Source: Candidatus Gastranaerophilales bacterium HUM_1 (lineage in GTDB: Bacteria > Cyanobacteriota > Vampirovibrionia > Gastranaerophilales > Gastranaerophilaceae). Taken from it: DNA of 64,000 nucleotides. Where the stretch lies: assembly GCA_002103105.1 (NCBI GenBank), contig DAAY01000003.1:248001-312000 (forward strand), read 5' to 3'. Of this stretch, positions 8,979 to 17,675 are shown piece by piece. The stretch's first letter is position 1, and each line of letters starts with the position of its first letter. The position numbers were made by a program, and so were the translations under genes. The notes below the pieces were generated by a model, which saw only the letters and a list, made by a program, of their open reading frames with translations, ran no database searches and was not told the DNA's origin.

Positions 8979-9030
8979 GCGGTGCCTTAGTCTTTTACAG
9001 GTGACGGTGTTGGTAGCACCGCTCCCGAAT
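8948..9030 (-). ncRNA. Predicted antisense RNA (candidate type I antitoxin)
   Basis: A minus-strand promoter (TTGAAA-17-TATAAT) should start an RNA near 9030. The RNA would contain an 8-bp closing stem AGCGGTGC (9023-9016) with GCACCGCT (8985-8978), then a 12-bp hairpin at 8984-8957 followed by TTTATTAT, a good terminator. The product is about 80 nt and antisense to the 3' third of the small ORF and to the sequence after it. The terminator stem pairs fully (with G-U) on this strand but has two A-C mismatches on the other, which argues that this strand is the real RNA. Confidence 0.55.
8949..8984 (-). terminator. Terminator of the antisense RNA
   Basis: The minus-strand stem CACCGCTTAACG/CGTTGAGTGGTG (8984-8973 and 8968-8957) with a TATT loop pairs over 12 bp counting two G-U pairs, and is followed by TTTATTAT. 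On the plus strand it overlaps the last codons of the peptide gene. Confidence 0.65.
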
Positions 9031-9036
9031 ATTTAT

Positions 9037-9065
9037 ATTATAAACTATGTTTAATTACTTTTCAA
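9037..9065 (-). promoter_or_regulatory. Strong sigma-70 promoter for the antisense RNA
   Basis: On the minus strand TTGAAA (9065-9060) and a consensus TATAAT (9042-9037) are separated by exactly 17 bp. It lies directly after the ftsY stop codon, points away from any ORF longer than 60 codons, and fires into the small peptide gene from the opposite side. Confidence 0.7.
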
Positions 9066-9082
9066 GTGTTGGTTGTGAAATT

Positions 9083-10000
9083 TTAACTAAATAACGCTTC
9101 AATAAAATCATCTGGCTTGAAAGCTTTTAAATCTTCCATTTTTTCTCCAACTCCAACTAATTTTACAGGTAATTTCATCTCTTTTGCAATTGCAATAATT
9201 ATCGCTCCCTTTGCACTCCCATCTAGCTTTGTTAGTGCAACACAGGTAAGATTTACAGATTCTGAAAAAACTTTTGCTTGTTGAAGTCCATTTTGTCCAG
9301 TATTGGCATCAATGACTAAAATACTTTCTCTTAAAGCTTCTGGAGCTTGTTTATCAATGACCGTTTTAATCTTTTTTAATTCTTCCATAAGGTTGAATTT
9401 ATTTTGTAGTCGTCCAGCTGTATCTACTAGAATTACATCGTATTTTTCATTTTTTGCTTTTTGGATAGCTTCATAAACTACTGATGCAGGGTCTGCTTTA
9501 TCTCGGCGAACAATATCTGCTCCTGCTCTATTTGACCATATATTTAGTTGTTCTTCTGCCGCTGCTCTAAATGTATCTCCCGCAGCAATGAGAACTTTTT
9601 TGCCTTCTTGTTTAAATTGGTAAGCCATCTTGGCAATAAGGGTTGTTTTACCTGCTCCATTTACTCCTGTGATAAAGTATATGTTGAGGTCCCCATCTTT
9701 ATAGTTAAGTTCAGTTTGTCCAGCTTCAAGTAATGTTTTTTTGAATTCGTTTTTTAAGTAATCTTTTAATTCCGTAGGTTTTGCGTTTTTTTTGTTGCGT
9801 AAATTGTCAACAAGTTCTACCGCATAATCAACCCCCAAATCAGCACTGATTAAAGTATCTTCAATATCATCTAGTGCAAATTCAGAATAATTTTCATCTG
9901 CGGAGTCAACATTAGCTAATACGTTTTCAACAAGAGTTTGGGCTGTATTAGAAACAGCTTGTTTTAAATTTTCAATTTTATTTTTAAAAAATCCTAACAT
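9083..10000 (-). CDS. ftsY: Signal recognition particle receptor FtsY
   Basis: SRP-type GTPase that docks the SRP-ribosome complex at the membrane. The NG domain is complete: N helices from residue 1, P-loop GVNGAGKTT (112-120), GDTFRAAAEEQL, DTAGRLQNKFNLMEEL, TKLDGSAKG and the closing GVGEKMEDLKAF. At 305 residues it lacks the acidic A domain of E. coli FtsY, which is common outside proteobacteria. There is no Shine-Dalgarno; TGTTATTAT (extended -10, hexamer 10012-10007) ends 6 nt before the ATG, so the mRNA may be leaderless. Only 49 bp separate it from the divergent SpoIID-like gene. Confidence 0.96.
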   Translation of the reverse strand: MLGFFKNKIENLKQAVSNTAQTLVENVLANVDSADENYSEFALDDIEDTLISADLGVDYAVELVDNLRNKKNAKPTELKDYLKNEFKKTLLEAGQTELNYKDGDLNIYFITGVNGAGKTTLIAKMAYQFKQEGKKVLIAAGDTFRAAAEEQLNIWSNRAGADIVRRDKADPASVVYEAIQKAKNEKYDVILVDTAGRLQNKFNLMEELKKIKTVIDKQAPEALRESILVIDANTGQNGLQQAKVFSESVNLTCVALTKLDGSAKGAIIIAIAKEMKLPVKLVGVGEKMEDLKAFKPDDFIEALFS

Positions 10001-10049
10001 ATTATGATAATAACATAAAATCCGATATTTTTTGTCATATAATAAAACT

Positions 10050-11765
10050 ATGAAGAGATTTTGTAGTTTTTTAATGATAAGTTTACTTGTTTGTACCCTT
10101 CCTGCGGATGCGGTAATTTATAACATTCCGCAAAAAACATTGCAAATAGCAAGAGAAGCAAGTGCAAATCCTTATATAAATACTCAGCAGTCTAAACTTG
10201 TTCGAGTAGGGATTGGTAATCAAAATTTTAACTGTTATGAAAGAGAGTCTATTTCAATATATGGGACAGGTGAATTTGAAGTTTATAATGGCAAAAACTA
10301 TATAAATACTTTCGATAATGACAATAAAATAAATGTTTCAATGGTTGGAAAAATATTTGTATTAAAAGATTCTAATAATAATGTTATTGCAAAGGTTTCT
10401 GGTCCAATTTTATTTAAAACTGATTATGGAATGTTGGGGATAACAGGTTTAAAACGAGCAGGGAAAGATGCAATTTATAGAGGAGAAATTGAACTTGTTT
10501 CTACGCCGAAGGAAGGAAAATTTTATACAATAAATGTAATTTACCTTGAAGATTATTTAAAAGGTGTTGTTCCTAATGAAATGCCAGTTAGTTTTGGGTT
10601 GGAAGCGTTGAAAGCTCAAAGTGTAGCGGCAAGAAATTATGTTTTATCTCCTAGAGTTAAAGCAAACTCAAATTATGACGTAGTGGATTCAGTTGCGAGT
10701 CAGGTGTATTTTGGAGCAAATACTGAACGAGATTTGTCTAACAAGGCGGTTGACGAAACAGCTGGTATTGTTGCGACTTACGATTGGGATTTGATTTTAG
10801 CACAATATTCTTCAACTGCTGGTGGATATACAGAAAGTTACTCAAATGCTTTTTCTGACCCATATACAAAAAAATTCCCAGGAACTCCAAAACCATATCT
10901 TGTTGCTAAGCCAGATGATAAAGATTTTGGGAATTTGTCATCAGAAGATGCGGCTACAAAATTCTATAAATCTAAACCAAAGTCTTATGATGTAAATTCT
11001 TCTTATTACCGTTGGGAGAGAGAATGGAATGGGCAAGAAATTCAAGATGCAGTACAAAATAATATAGCGGCTCAAAGTTCCGCAGGTTTTGTTCATCCTG
11101 TGGTAAAAAAAGGTGAAACAATCGGCATAATTAAAAAGTTAAATGTCCTAAAACGTGGACAATCTGGCAAAATTATGAAGTTGGAAATTCAAACGGATGC
11201 AGGCAATTATGTTGTGGAAAAAGAATTAACAATTAGGCGTCTTTTAACGAATAAAGGAAAAGCTTTACCAAGTGCAAATATGATTTTTGAGCATGAATAC
11301 AATGAGAATGGCGATTTAATATATGTCAAAGCGTATGGTGGAGGTTTTGGACACGGCGTTGGAATGAGCCAATATGGTGCTGGATATATGGGTAATCATT
11401 TGAAAAAATCATTTGAAGAAATTCTTCAACATTACTATACAGGAATTTCTCTTTCAACTGAACCATTTATTCTTTCTTCTAATTCTGAGCAAAATCAAAT
11501 TACTCAAAGTTTTTTCTCAAAAAATAGACATGCAAATTTGGTTATTGATAATAAATATAAGGTTAGCTATATAGATATTAAAGTTAATAATCTTGATGAA
11601 AGAATACAACTAAATACAGCTGAAAGATATAATAAAATAGATATTTCAAAATATTTAAATCATGGATTGAATACTATAACATTTTATTATCCTTTGGCGG
11701 AGGGAACTAATAAAGGTTTAAGAATATACATAGAATTGGCAGGAATAAATGAGTACAGTGACTAA
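10050..11765 (+). CDS. SpoIID/LytB-domain protein, secreted
   Basis: A 571-residue exported protein with signal peptide MKRFCSFLMISLLVCTLPADA. The SpoIID/LytB domain shows YLEDYLKGVVPNEMP, ALKAQSVAARNYVL, TAGGYTESYSNAF and GGGFGHGVGMSQYGAGYMG. In sporulation SpoIID is a lytic transglycosylase acting on denuded glycan; in non-sporulating relatives the domain probably remodels peptidoglycan or tunes amidases. ATG 10050 is preferred to the in-frame TTG at 10032 because TATAAT at 10038-10043 would put the transcript start at the ATG. The end overlaps murJ by 17 bp, so the two are coupled. Confidence 0.9.
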   Translation: MKRFCSFLMISLLVCTLPADAVIYNIPQKTLQIAREASANPYINTQQSKLVRVGIGNQNFNCYERESISIYGTGEFEVYNGKNYINTFDNDNKINVSMVGKIFVLKDSNNNVIAKVSGPILFKTDYGMLGITGLKRAGKDAIYRGEIELVSTPKEGKFYTINVIYLEDYLKGVVPNEMPVSFGLEALKAQSVAARNYVLSPRVKANSNYDVVDSVASQVYFGANTERDLSNKAVDETAGIVATYDWDLILAQYSSTAGGYTESYSNAFSDPYTKKFPGTPKPYLVAKPDDKDFGNLSSEDAATKFYKSKPKSYDVNSSYYRWEREWNGQEIQDAVQNNIAAQSSAGFVHPVVKKGETIGIIKKLNVLKRGQSGKIMKLEIQTDAGNYVVEKELTIRRLLTNKGKALPSANMIFEHEYNENGDLIYVKAYGGGFGHGVGMSQYGAGYMGNHLKKSFEEILQHYYTGISLSTEPFILSSNSEQNQITQSFFSKNRHANLVIDNKYKVSYIDIKVNNLDERIQLNTAERYNKIDISKYLNHGLNTITFYYPLAEGTNKGLRIYIELAGINEYSD

Positions 11766-13347
11766 CGAAAATAAATCACCAAGTGTATTGAAAGCTGCAT
11801 GGATTATCGCAGTTGTGACAATTGTAAGTAAATTGATAGGGTTTGTGAGGGATATTATTATTGCAAATTATTATGGTGCTGCAATGGTATCTGATGCGTA
11901 TTACTATGCATATCAAATTCCGTCACTTTCTTTGATTTTGTTAGGTGGAGTTGGTGGTCCTTTTCACAGTGCTACTGTTGCAATTTTTTCAAAATTGATA
12001 CCTAATTTGCAGGAAAAACCTTCAGAGCATGTTAATAAACTTTATTCAACTTTTATGACTGCAACGATAATATTTTTCCTTGCATTGTCTGCAATAATGT
12101 TTATATTCCCAAGACAAATTATGGGGTTAATCATATCAGGTGGATCTCCAGATATGATAAATCTTGCGGCAACGCATTTGAAAATTATGACTCCACTACT
12201 TGTTATAGGAGGAATTGTAGGTATCTATTATGGAATATTGATTATTTATCGTCAATTCATGTTGCCAAATTTATCTCCAATTATTATGAGTTTGGCGATT
12301 ATTGGTGTTGTAATTGCGGCTCCAAGTGACCAAAAAGGTTATGCTCTTGCTTGGGCAACAACAATTGGTGCTATTTTGCAATTAATTATTCAATATCCGA
12401 ATATTAGAAAACTGGGATATAAATTAAAACCAAATTTTGCATTTACAAATAATCCAGAATTTAAAGAAATTTGTGAACTTTTATTCCCTGCGGTGTTGAG
12501 TTCTACCGTTGGTCAAATTCATATTTATGTTGATATGTTTTTTACTTCTTCTATTTCAGAAGGTGCGTGGACTGCGATTGGATATGCAAACAGAGTTTTT
12601 CAATTCCCTGTTGGAATTTTAGTTACAGCATTTTTAGTTCCTCTATTCCCTATCTTTGCAAAACTTGTTGCAGATAAAGATTATAATGGAATTAAAAATT
12701 ACTTTAATAAAGGCGTCGGAGTGTTATTCTTTGGAGCAATTCCTATTATTATTGGAATTTTAGTTGTAGGGATGGATGCTGTTAGATTGGTATTTGAACG
12801 AGGATTGTTTGATGAAAAAGCAACCTTTATGGTGACAGAAGCGTTGTGGTTCTTGTCTGTATCAATTATTCCTTATGTTTTCAGAGATTCTATAACGAGA
12901 GTATATTATTCTTTCAATGACTCAAAAACTCCTTTTGTTGTAGCTTTTTCTTCTATTGTTTTAAAACTTGTTCTTAACTATGTATTAATTTCAAAAATGC
13001 ACTTTGGTATTGGTGGAATTACCCTTTCTACATCTCTTGTAACGTTGTTCAATGCGTGTGTTTTGGGAATGTTTATTACGAAGAAAATGGATATGGACTA
13101 TAAAAGTTTATTTATAAATTTGTTAAAAATGGTAGTTGCTGGTGTGATAACTGGTGGAATTTGTTATTTATGTGCATTTGAATTTGATAAATTTGTTCAC
13201 TTAGCAAAAGTTCCTTTTGAAATTATAAAAATAACCTTTATTGCAATAGTTTGTATGATTATTTATATCCCATTGAATTTGTTGTTCAAGATGGAATATG
13301 CAGGTGAATTGTTCAATAGATTATCTGCCAAACTGGTTAGAAAATAG
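11749..13347 (+). CDS. murJ: Lipid II flippase MurJ
   Basis: A 532-residue polytopic membrane protein of the MOP superfamily. The N-terminus (VTIVSKLIGFVRDIIIANYYGA) with the conserved GFVRD, the QIPSLSLILLGGVGGPFHSA segment and about 13-14 hydrophobic helices match MurJ/MviN, which flips lipid II across the inner membrane. It overlaps the SpoIID-like gene, a pairing that makes sense for peptidoglycan assembly. AGGA precedes the start. Confidence 0.92.
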   Translation: MSTVTNENKSPSVLKAAWIIAVVTIVSKLIGFVRDIIIANYYGAAMVSDAYYYAYQIPSLSLILLGGVGGPFHSATVAIFSKLIPNLQEKPSEHVNKLYSTFMTATIIFFLALSAIMFIFPRQIMGLIISGGSPDMINLAATHLKIMTPLLVIGGIVGIYYGILIIYRQFMLPNLSPIIMSLAIIGVVIAAPSDQKGYALAWATTIGAILQLIIQYPNIRKLGYKLKPNFAFTNNPEFKEICELLFPAVLSSTVGQIHIYVDMFFTSSISEGAWTAIGYANRVFQFPVGILVTAFLVPLFPIFAKLVADKDYNGIKNYFNKGVGVLFFGAIPIIIGILVVGMDAVRLVFERGLFDEKATFMVTEALWFLSVSIIPYVFRDSITRVYYSFNDSKTPFVVAFSSIVLKLVLNYVLISKMHFGIGGITLSTSLVTLFNACVLGMFITKKMDMDYKSLFINLLKMVVAGVITGGICYLCAFEFDKFVHLAKVPFEIIKITFIAIVCMIIYIPLNLLFKMEYAGELFNRLSAKLVRK

Positions 13348-13386
13348 AGTGATTTTATTCAAATTAACTTGAGGTACTATTTTTGT

Positions 13387-13758
13387 ATGCAATTAAAAGT
13401 TAAACAAAATATTGGGCAAGATAATGTTGTTTTGACATATAAATCTACCCCAACAAAACCGTCACGAGTACCTAGTTATGTGATAAAAAAAGATAAAGCA
13501 GATGAATTTATAAAGAAATATAATTCGCAAGAGGAAACATTGTTTAAGTTTTCGGTTTTGCTTTCTGGGATAACTTCGCTTATTGGTGGGATAATTCCTC
13601 TAAAAAGAAAAAATCCATACAAAAGTAGGATGAATGTTTTTAGCTCAATGTCATACGCTTTTGGCGGATTGGTTATGGGAGTATTTGCTTCTTCTTTAAT
13701 TTCATCAAAGTTAAAAAATGACTTGATGGATAAATATGATGTTATAAAATACAAATAA
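13387..13758 (+). CDS. Small two-helix membrane protein, unknown
   Basis: A 123-residue protein with a polar N-terminal half and two membrane segments, LLSGITSLIGGIIPL and AFGGLVMGVFASSLI, joined by a short basic loop. The ATG at 13387 follows GAGGT (13371-13375); the in-frame TTG at 13369 would place that site inside the gene. It lies 39 bp after murJ and before another small membrane protein, so the three may form one transcript. I do not recognise a family; it looks like a lineage-specific protein. Confidence 0.75.
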   Translation: MQLKVKQNIGQDNVVLTYKSTPTKPSRVPSYVIKKDKADEFIKKYNSQEETLFKFSVLLSGITSLIGGIIPLKRKNPYKSRMNVFSSMSYAFGGLVMGVFASSLISSKLKNDLMDKYDVIKYK

Positions 13759-13773
13759 AGATAAGGGAGAAGT

Positions 13774-14229
13774 ATGGGAAATTTATCTAATGTAAATACC
13801 GAAGAACGTCCTCAAATGATTATTCTTGGGGTGTTAACATTATATTTTTTAATATGTGGTTTCATTCTTTATTTATATTTTTTGCACAGAATAACTTTTT
13901 TAGTAACACTTGTAGTTTGTATTCTTTTTACTATAATTTACACTCCGCAATTTCTCATTTTAAAAAAAATTAAAACAAAGGATAAAATTAAAATTGTAGA
14001 TGACTTTCTTTTGATAAATGGCGAAGGTATTGCGTTTGCAGATATTGTAAATTTTAGAGTCGAAGAATGTAAACCCAAAGTTGTTTTCTTTTTTAATAAC
14101 CGAATGGTTGTATTTAAAGAAGCAATTTTCCATATAAAAACAAGATTTGATGAATTCCATTTCAATGTAATTGGTACAGAAAAAATTGAACTTTTAAACC
14201 AATATTTGCAGAATATAGTTCAACACTAA
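13774..14229 (+). CDS. Two-helix membrane protein with PH-like C-terminal domain, unknown
   Basis: A 151-residue protein with AAGGGAGAAG as ribosome site. Two membrane helices (about residues 16-36 and 41-60) are followed by a beta-rich cytosolic tail (KIKIVDDFLLINGEGIAFAD and VVFFFNNRMVVFKEA) that resembles the PH-like tails of YcxB/bPH-type proteins. That resemblance is only by pattern. Its 3' end overlaps the convergent comM gene by 4 bp. Confidence 0.75.
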   Translation: MGNLSNVNTEERPQMIILGVLTLYFLICGFILYLYFLHRITFLVTLVVCILFTIIYTPQFLILKKIKTKDKIKIVDDFLLINGEGIAFADIVNFRVEECKPKVVFFFNNRMVVFKEAIFHIKTRFDEFHFNVIGTEKIELLNQYLQNIVQH

Positions 14230-15764
14230 GAGATAGGAATATCAACGCCCATACGATATTGTAGAGCTTGCATCACGTGGATTTGTCCAATGTCTTTTGA
14301 ATTATCTAAATCAGCAAGAGTTCTTGCCAGTTTCAAGACTCTATCATATTTTCTCCCAGAAAGTTGATATTTAACTATTGCTATTTTTAGTAAAGCTTGA
14401 GATTGTTCATCTACCTTACAATATTTTTTGATGAGTTTAGAAGTTAATTCTGAATTTGTGAAAATTCCTTCATTTTTATAACGTTCAAGCTGAATTTCAC
14501 GAGCTTTTATTACTCTTTGACGAATTGTTGCGGAGGTTTCTTCTTTTGTGTTTGTGTTCAAAAGTTCTTCTGGGGTTAGTCGAGGAACATCAATTTGAAG
14601 GTCTATTCTATCTAATAATGGTCCTGATAATTTTCCTAAGTATCTGCTAATTTGAAAATCAGAACATGTGCAATGCTTTTCTTTATCTCCTAAATATCCA
14701 CAAGGGCATGGATTCATTGCTCCGAGTAGAATAAATTTTGCGGGATATTTTATAGAATGTGTTGCTCTTGATATAACGATTTCTCCATCCTCAAGAGGTT
14801 GGCGTAATACTTCTAGTACAGCTCTTGGAAATTCAACCATTTCATCTAAAAATAGAACCCCTCGATGTGCTAGGGTAATTTCCCCTGGTTTTGGATTACT
14901 TCCGCCTCCGATAATCCCATTTGCAGATGCAGTGTGGTGGACAGCTCTAAATGGTCGTTTTGACATTAGTGGTTCTTCTTGGGATAACAATCCGCAGATA
15001 CTGTATATTTTGGTAAGCTCTAGGGCTTCGGGTAATGTTAAAGGTGGCAAGATTGAAGGAAAACATTTTGCCATAAGAGTTTTTCCAGAACCTGGAGATC
15101 CAACCATTAGCATATTATGTCCGCCAGCGGCTGCAATTTCAAGAGCTTTTTTCGCTTTTTGTTGCCCTTTAACATCTTTAAAATCATATGGATATTCAAT
15201 TTCTGATTGTGCGGTCAAGTATTTCTGTATATCAATTTTTAGAGGAGTTATTTTAGTGTCAATAAAATGATTCACTACATCCGTTAAATGCTCTGCGGGA
15301 TAGATGTTAACTCTGTCAATTAATGCGGCTTCTTTTGCATTGCTTTTTGGTACAACAATATCTACAATCCCAGCTTCTTTCAGTCCTAAAACAAGGGGTA
15401 AAACTCCATTTATCCCACGAATTAATCCATCAAGAGCGAGTTCTCCAATGAATGCATAATTTTTTATCTTTTCCCAATCTAGGACTTCTTCTTCAGTTAG
15501 AATTCCTATTGCAATAGGTAAATCAAAACCTGTTCCCGCTTTTTTCAAATCGGCTGGGGCTAAATTTATTACAACTTTTTTGGATGGAAAAGTGTAGCCA
15601 GAGTTTTTAATTGCAGATTTTACCCTATCACGAGCTTCATTTACTGCGGTATCTGGCAAGCCGACAATGGACATTGCTGGTAGTGAATTTACAACATCCG
15701 TTTCTACCAAAACTTCGTAAGCGTTTAGTCCAATAACTGTTCCTGATTTAACCCTATTAACCAT
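14226..15764 (-). CDS. comM: ComM/YifB-family Mg-chelatase-like AAA+ ATPase
   Basis: A 512-residue AAA+ protein of the YifB/ComM family: an N-terminal ribosomal-S5/Lon-like domain (SIVGLPDTAVNEARDRVKSA), Walker A GSPGSGKTLMAK, Walker B GVLFLDEM, the arginine-finger region, the zinc-type motif MNPCPCGYLGDKEKHCTC and a C-terminal helical domain. ComM is a hexameric helicase that promotes branch migration during natural transformation. No Shine-Dalgarno; the extended -10 TGTTATACT (hexamer 15776-15771) ends 6 nt before the ATG, suggesting a leaderless mRNA. Confidence 0.92.
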   Translation of the reverse strand: MVNRVKSGTVIGLNAYEVLVETDVVNSLPAMSIVGLPDTAVNEARDRVKSAIKNSGYTFPSKKVVINLAPADLKKAGTGFDLPIAIGILTEEEVLDWEKIKNYAFIGELALDGLIRGINGVLPLVLGLKEAGIVDIVVPKSNAKEAALIDRVNIYPAEHLTDVVNHFIDTKITPLKIDIQKYLTAQSEIEYPYDFKDVKGQQKAKKALEIAAAGGHNMLMVGSPGSGKTLMAKCFPSILPPLTLPEALELTKIYSICGLLSQEEPLMSKRPFRAVHHTASANGIIGGGSNPKPGEITLAHRGVLFLDEMVEFPRAVLEVLRQPLEDGEIVISRATHSIKYPAKFILLGAMNPCPCGYLGDKEKHCTCSDFQISRYLGKLSGPLLDRIDLQIDVPRLTPEELLNTNTKEETSATIRQRVIKAREIQLERYKNEGIFTNSELTSKLIKKYCKVDEQSQALLKIAIVKYQLSGRKYDRVLKLARTLADLDNSKDIGQIHVMQALQYRMGVDIPIS

Positions 15765-15848
15765 ATGGCTAGTATAACACGAAAGATTAGAATTTGTCTT
15801 TTAGGTGAAATCGTGTTAAAATGTTACAATACGAGAGAGAGTAAAAGT

Positions 15849-17063
15849 ATGGCAAAAGAAATTTCAACACTTAAAAATAAAATTGAATATATCTATAAGA
15901 AGAATGATAACACTCCAAGAATGGCTTTGTGTTTTAATTTATCCGTAAATGAACCTGAAAAAATTCCAGGGGTTTATGTTTTGATGGCTAGACTTTTGTT
16001 GCAAGGAACAAAAAATTATTCTTCTGAAGAGTTGGCAAATGAATTTGAAAAATATGCCATAGATTTTTCTAGTGACTCATTCCCAAACTTGTTGAGATTG
16101 AAATTTGTATGTCTAAATGAAGATTTTCCAAAAGCAGTAGAGTTGATGAATGAAGTAATTACAAATTCTACATTTGAAGAAGTAGAAAAAGAAAAAATTA
16201 AATTAAAAGGTGAAATAACTGCGGAATTGGATTCTCCAAGAACGGTTGTCAGCGATGCTTTTTGTAGTTCGATGTATGAAAATCACTACTACGGAACATC
16301 TTTAACAATTGCTCTTAAAAATCTTGATAATATAACAAAAGAAGATGTGATTGAGGCTTATAACCAAATTATGAATAATAGCAAGAAAAGTCTTGCGATA
16401 GTTGGTGCGTTAGAAAAAGAAGATGTAATTCCTTTGATTGCAGATACAATTGGAAAATTGCCAGAATCTGTTGATGGTAATTTTAAAATTGAAAAACCAG
16501 AATTGAAAGAAAGAAAAGAAGTAATACTTCATAAAGATAATCTTAATCAAGCACACATAATTAAAGGTTGGCAAGTTCCAACATTTGGAATGGATGAATA
16601 TCCAGCTCTAGTTTTATTAAATATAATTCTAGGTGCTTGTGGTTTATCTTCTCGTTTATTTCTTGAACTTAGGGATAAAAAAGGACTTGCTTATGTTGTA
16701 AGAAGTTCTTATGATACATTGAAACTTTCTGGAACTTTCATGGTTTATATTGCAACTGAACCAAAGAATATTGAGGTTTCTCTAAAAGGTATTGACGAAG
16801 AAATTGAAAAAATTAAAACAATCCCAGTTTCAGAACAAGAACTGAATGATGCGAAAAATAATCTAATTGGTAAATGTGCATTCCTTGAAGAAACTAATAT
16901 CCAACAGGCATGTGGATATGCAAGATATGGTGTTCTTGGTTTGGGTTTTGATTATTCTGAAAGAATGAAAGAAAGTGTTAAAAAAGTTACACCAGAACAA
17001 GTTTTAAATTGTGCTAAAAAATATTTTACAGATGTATATGTAACTTCAATTATTAAACCATAA
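15849..17063 (+). CDS. M16-family (insulinase-like) protein lacking the HXXEH zinc motif
   Basis: A 404-residue protein with the two-lobe layout of M16 peptidases. The C-terminal lobe is well conserved (ILGACGLSSRLFLELRDKKGLAY, FLEETNIQQACGYARYGVLG). At the place of the catalytic HXXEH, where active members read H-xx-E-H before KGT, this protein has MARLLLQGTKNYSSEEL, so both His and the Glu are missing and it is probably the non-catalytic partner of an active M16 subunit; none lies in the window. The ATG at 15849 follows GAGAGAG and the -10-like TACAAT (15825-15830); the longer frame from 15765 would start upstream of that promoter. Confidence 0.85.
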   Translation: MAKEISTLKNKIEYIYKKNDNTPRMALCFNLSVNEPEKIPGVYVLMARLLLQGTKNYSSEELANEFEKYAIDFSSDSFPNLLRLKFVCLNEDFPKAVELMNEVITNSTFEEVEKEKIKLKGEITAELDSPRTVVSDAFCSSMYENHYYGTSLTIALKNLDNITKEDVIEAYNQIMNNSKKSLAIVGALEKEDVIPLIADTIGKLPESVDGNFKIEKPELKERKEVILHKDNLNQAHIIKGWQVPTFGMDEYPALVLLNIILGACGLSSRLFLELRDKKGLAYVVRSSYDTLKLSGTFMVYIATEPKNIEVSLKGIDEEIEKIKTIPVSEQELNDAKNNLIGKCAFLEETNIQQACGYARYGVLGLGFDYSERMKESVKKVTPEQVLNCAKKYFTDVYVTSIIKP

Positions 17064-17127
17064 CACAATTAGCTAATAGTTTTTTCTCTCAAAATTGAAA
17101 ATAATTTTTTTGAGAGGATTGTTTCAA

Positions 17128-17673
17128 GTGAAAAATAAAATTAAGCGAAGTTCATTTTTTATTTTTTTGACAATCTTTTTGAGTTTATGTCCTGTTGTAT
17201 TTGCATCAGAACAGGTATTTTCTACTACTATTTATTCTGATACAACGAGCAATATTGAAAAAACTTTTAAAGAAAATCTTCAAGAGTTTGGAGAATTGGT
17301 TTATACAATTGTTCCACAAGGTCTAGTTATAAGTATGAAGGGAGATTTCTTTTTTGAGTATGGACAAACTGAACTTTTAGAAAGAGGTAAAACCTTTCTA
17401 ACTTTGTTTGCTGAAATATTTCAGCAACTTCCAAATTCCTGCGTAGTTGAGGTTAATTCTGATGCTTTAGATTGCAATAATTCTATTGAATATTGGGAAA
17501 CAACAATACGTCAAGCAAATCAAATCGAAAAGTATCTTATAAAAGAACGAAATATTTCTCCAAATAAAATTCGTTCAATTGGTTTTGGTGAAATTATTCC
17601 TAATCTTCCAAAAGAAAAAACTTTTCCAAACCGAATAGATTTTGTGATTTTGGAATATAATGTTACCCCATAA
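17128..17673 (+). CDS. OmpA-like domain protein, exported
   Basis: A 181-residue protein with a signal peptide (SSFFIFLTIFLSLCPVVFA) and a C-terminal OmpA/MotB-like fold: GLVISMKGDFFFEYGQTEL, the helix RQANQIEKYLIKERNISPNKIRSIGFGE and a final NRIDFVILEY strand. Such domains usually bind peptidoglycan; the usual Asp and Arg that hold diaminopimelate are only partly kept (NRID is present), so binding is probable but not certain. The GTG start follows GAGAGGA at a spacing of about 10; the in-frame TTG at 17095 has no such site. Confidence 0.75.
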   Translation: MKNKIKRSSFFIFLTIFLSLCPVVFASEQVFSTTIYSDTTSNIEKTFKENLQEFGELVYTIVPQGLVISMKGDFFFEYGQTELLERGKTFLTLFAEIFQQLPNSCVVEVNSDALDCNNSIEYWETTIRQANQIEKYLIKERNISPNKIRSIGFGEIIPNLPKEKTFPNRIDFVILEYNVTP

Positions 17674-17675
17674 AA

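Larger units (their letters stand above)
8802..9033. repeat. Inverted 13-bp repeats bounding the peptide/antisense RNA module
   Basis: AATATTTGGGAGC at 8802-8814 on the plus strand and AATATTCGGGAGC on the minus strand (9033-9021) match at 12 of 13 positions. They bracket the small ORF and the antisense RNA, and the minus copy coincides with the predicted RNA start. Confidence 0.55.

Noticed and set aside
8764..9082. SRP RNA or 6S RNA next to ftsY
   Set aside because: The conserved SRP loop (GGTCAGG...GGAA...AGCAGCC) is absent and the interval is explained better by a small ORF and an antisense RNA.
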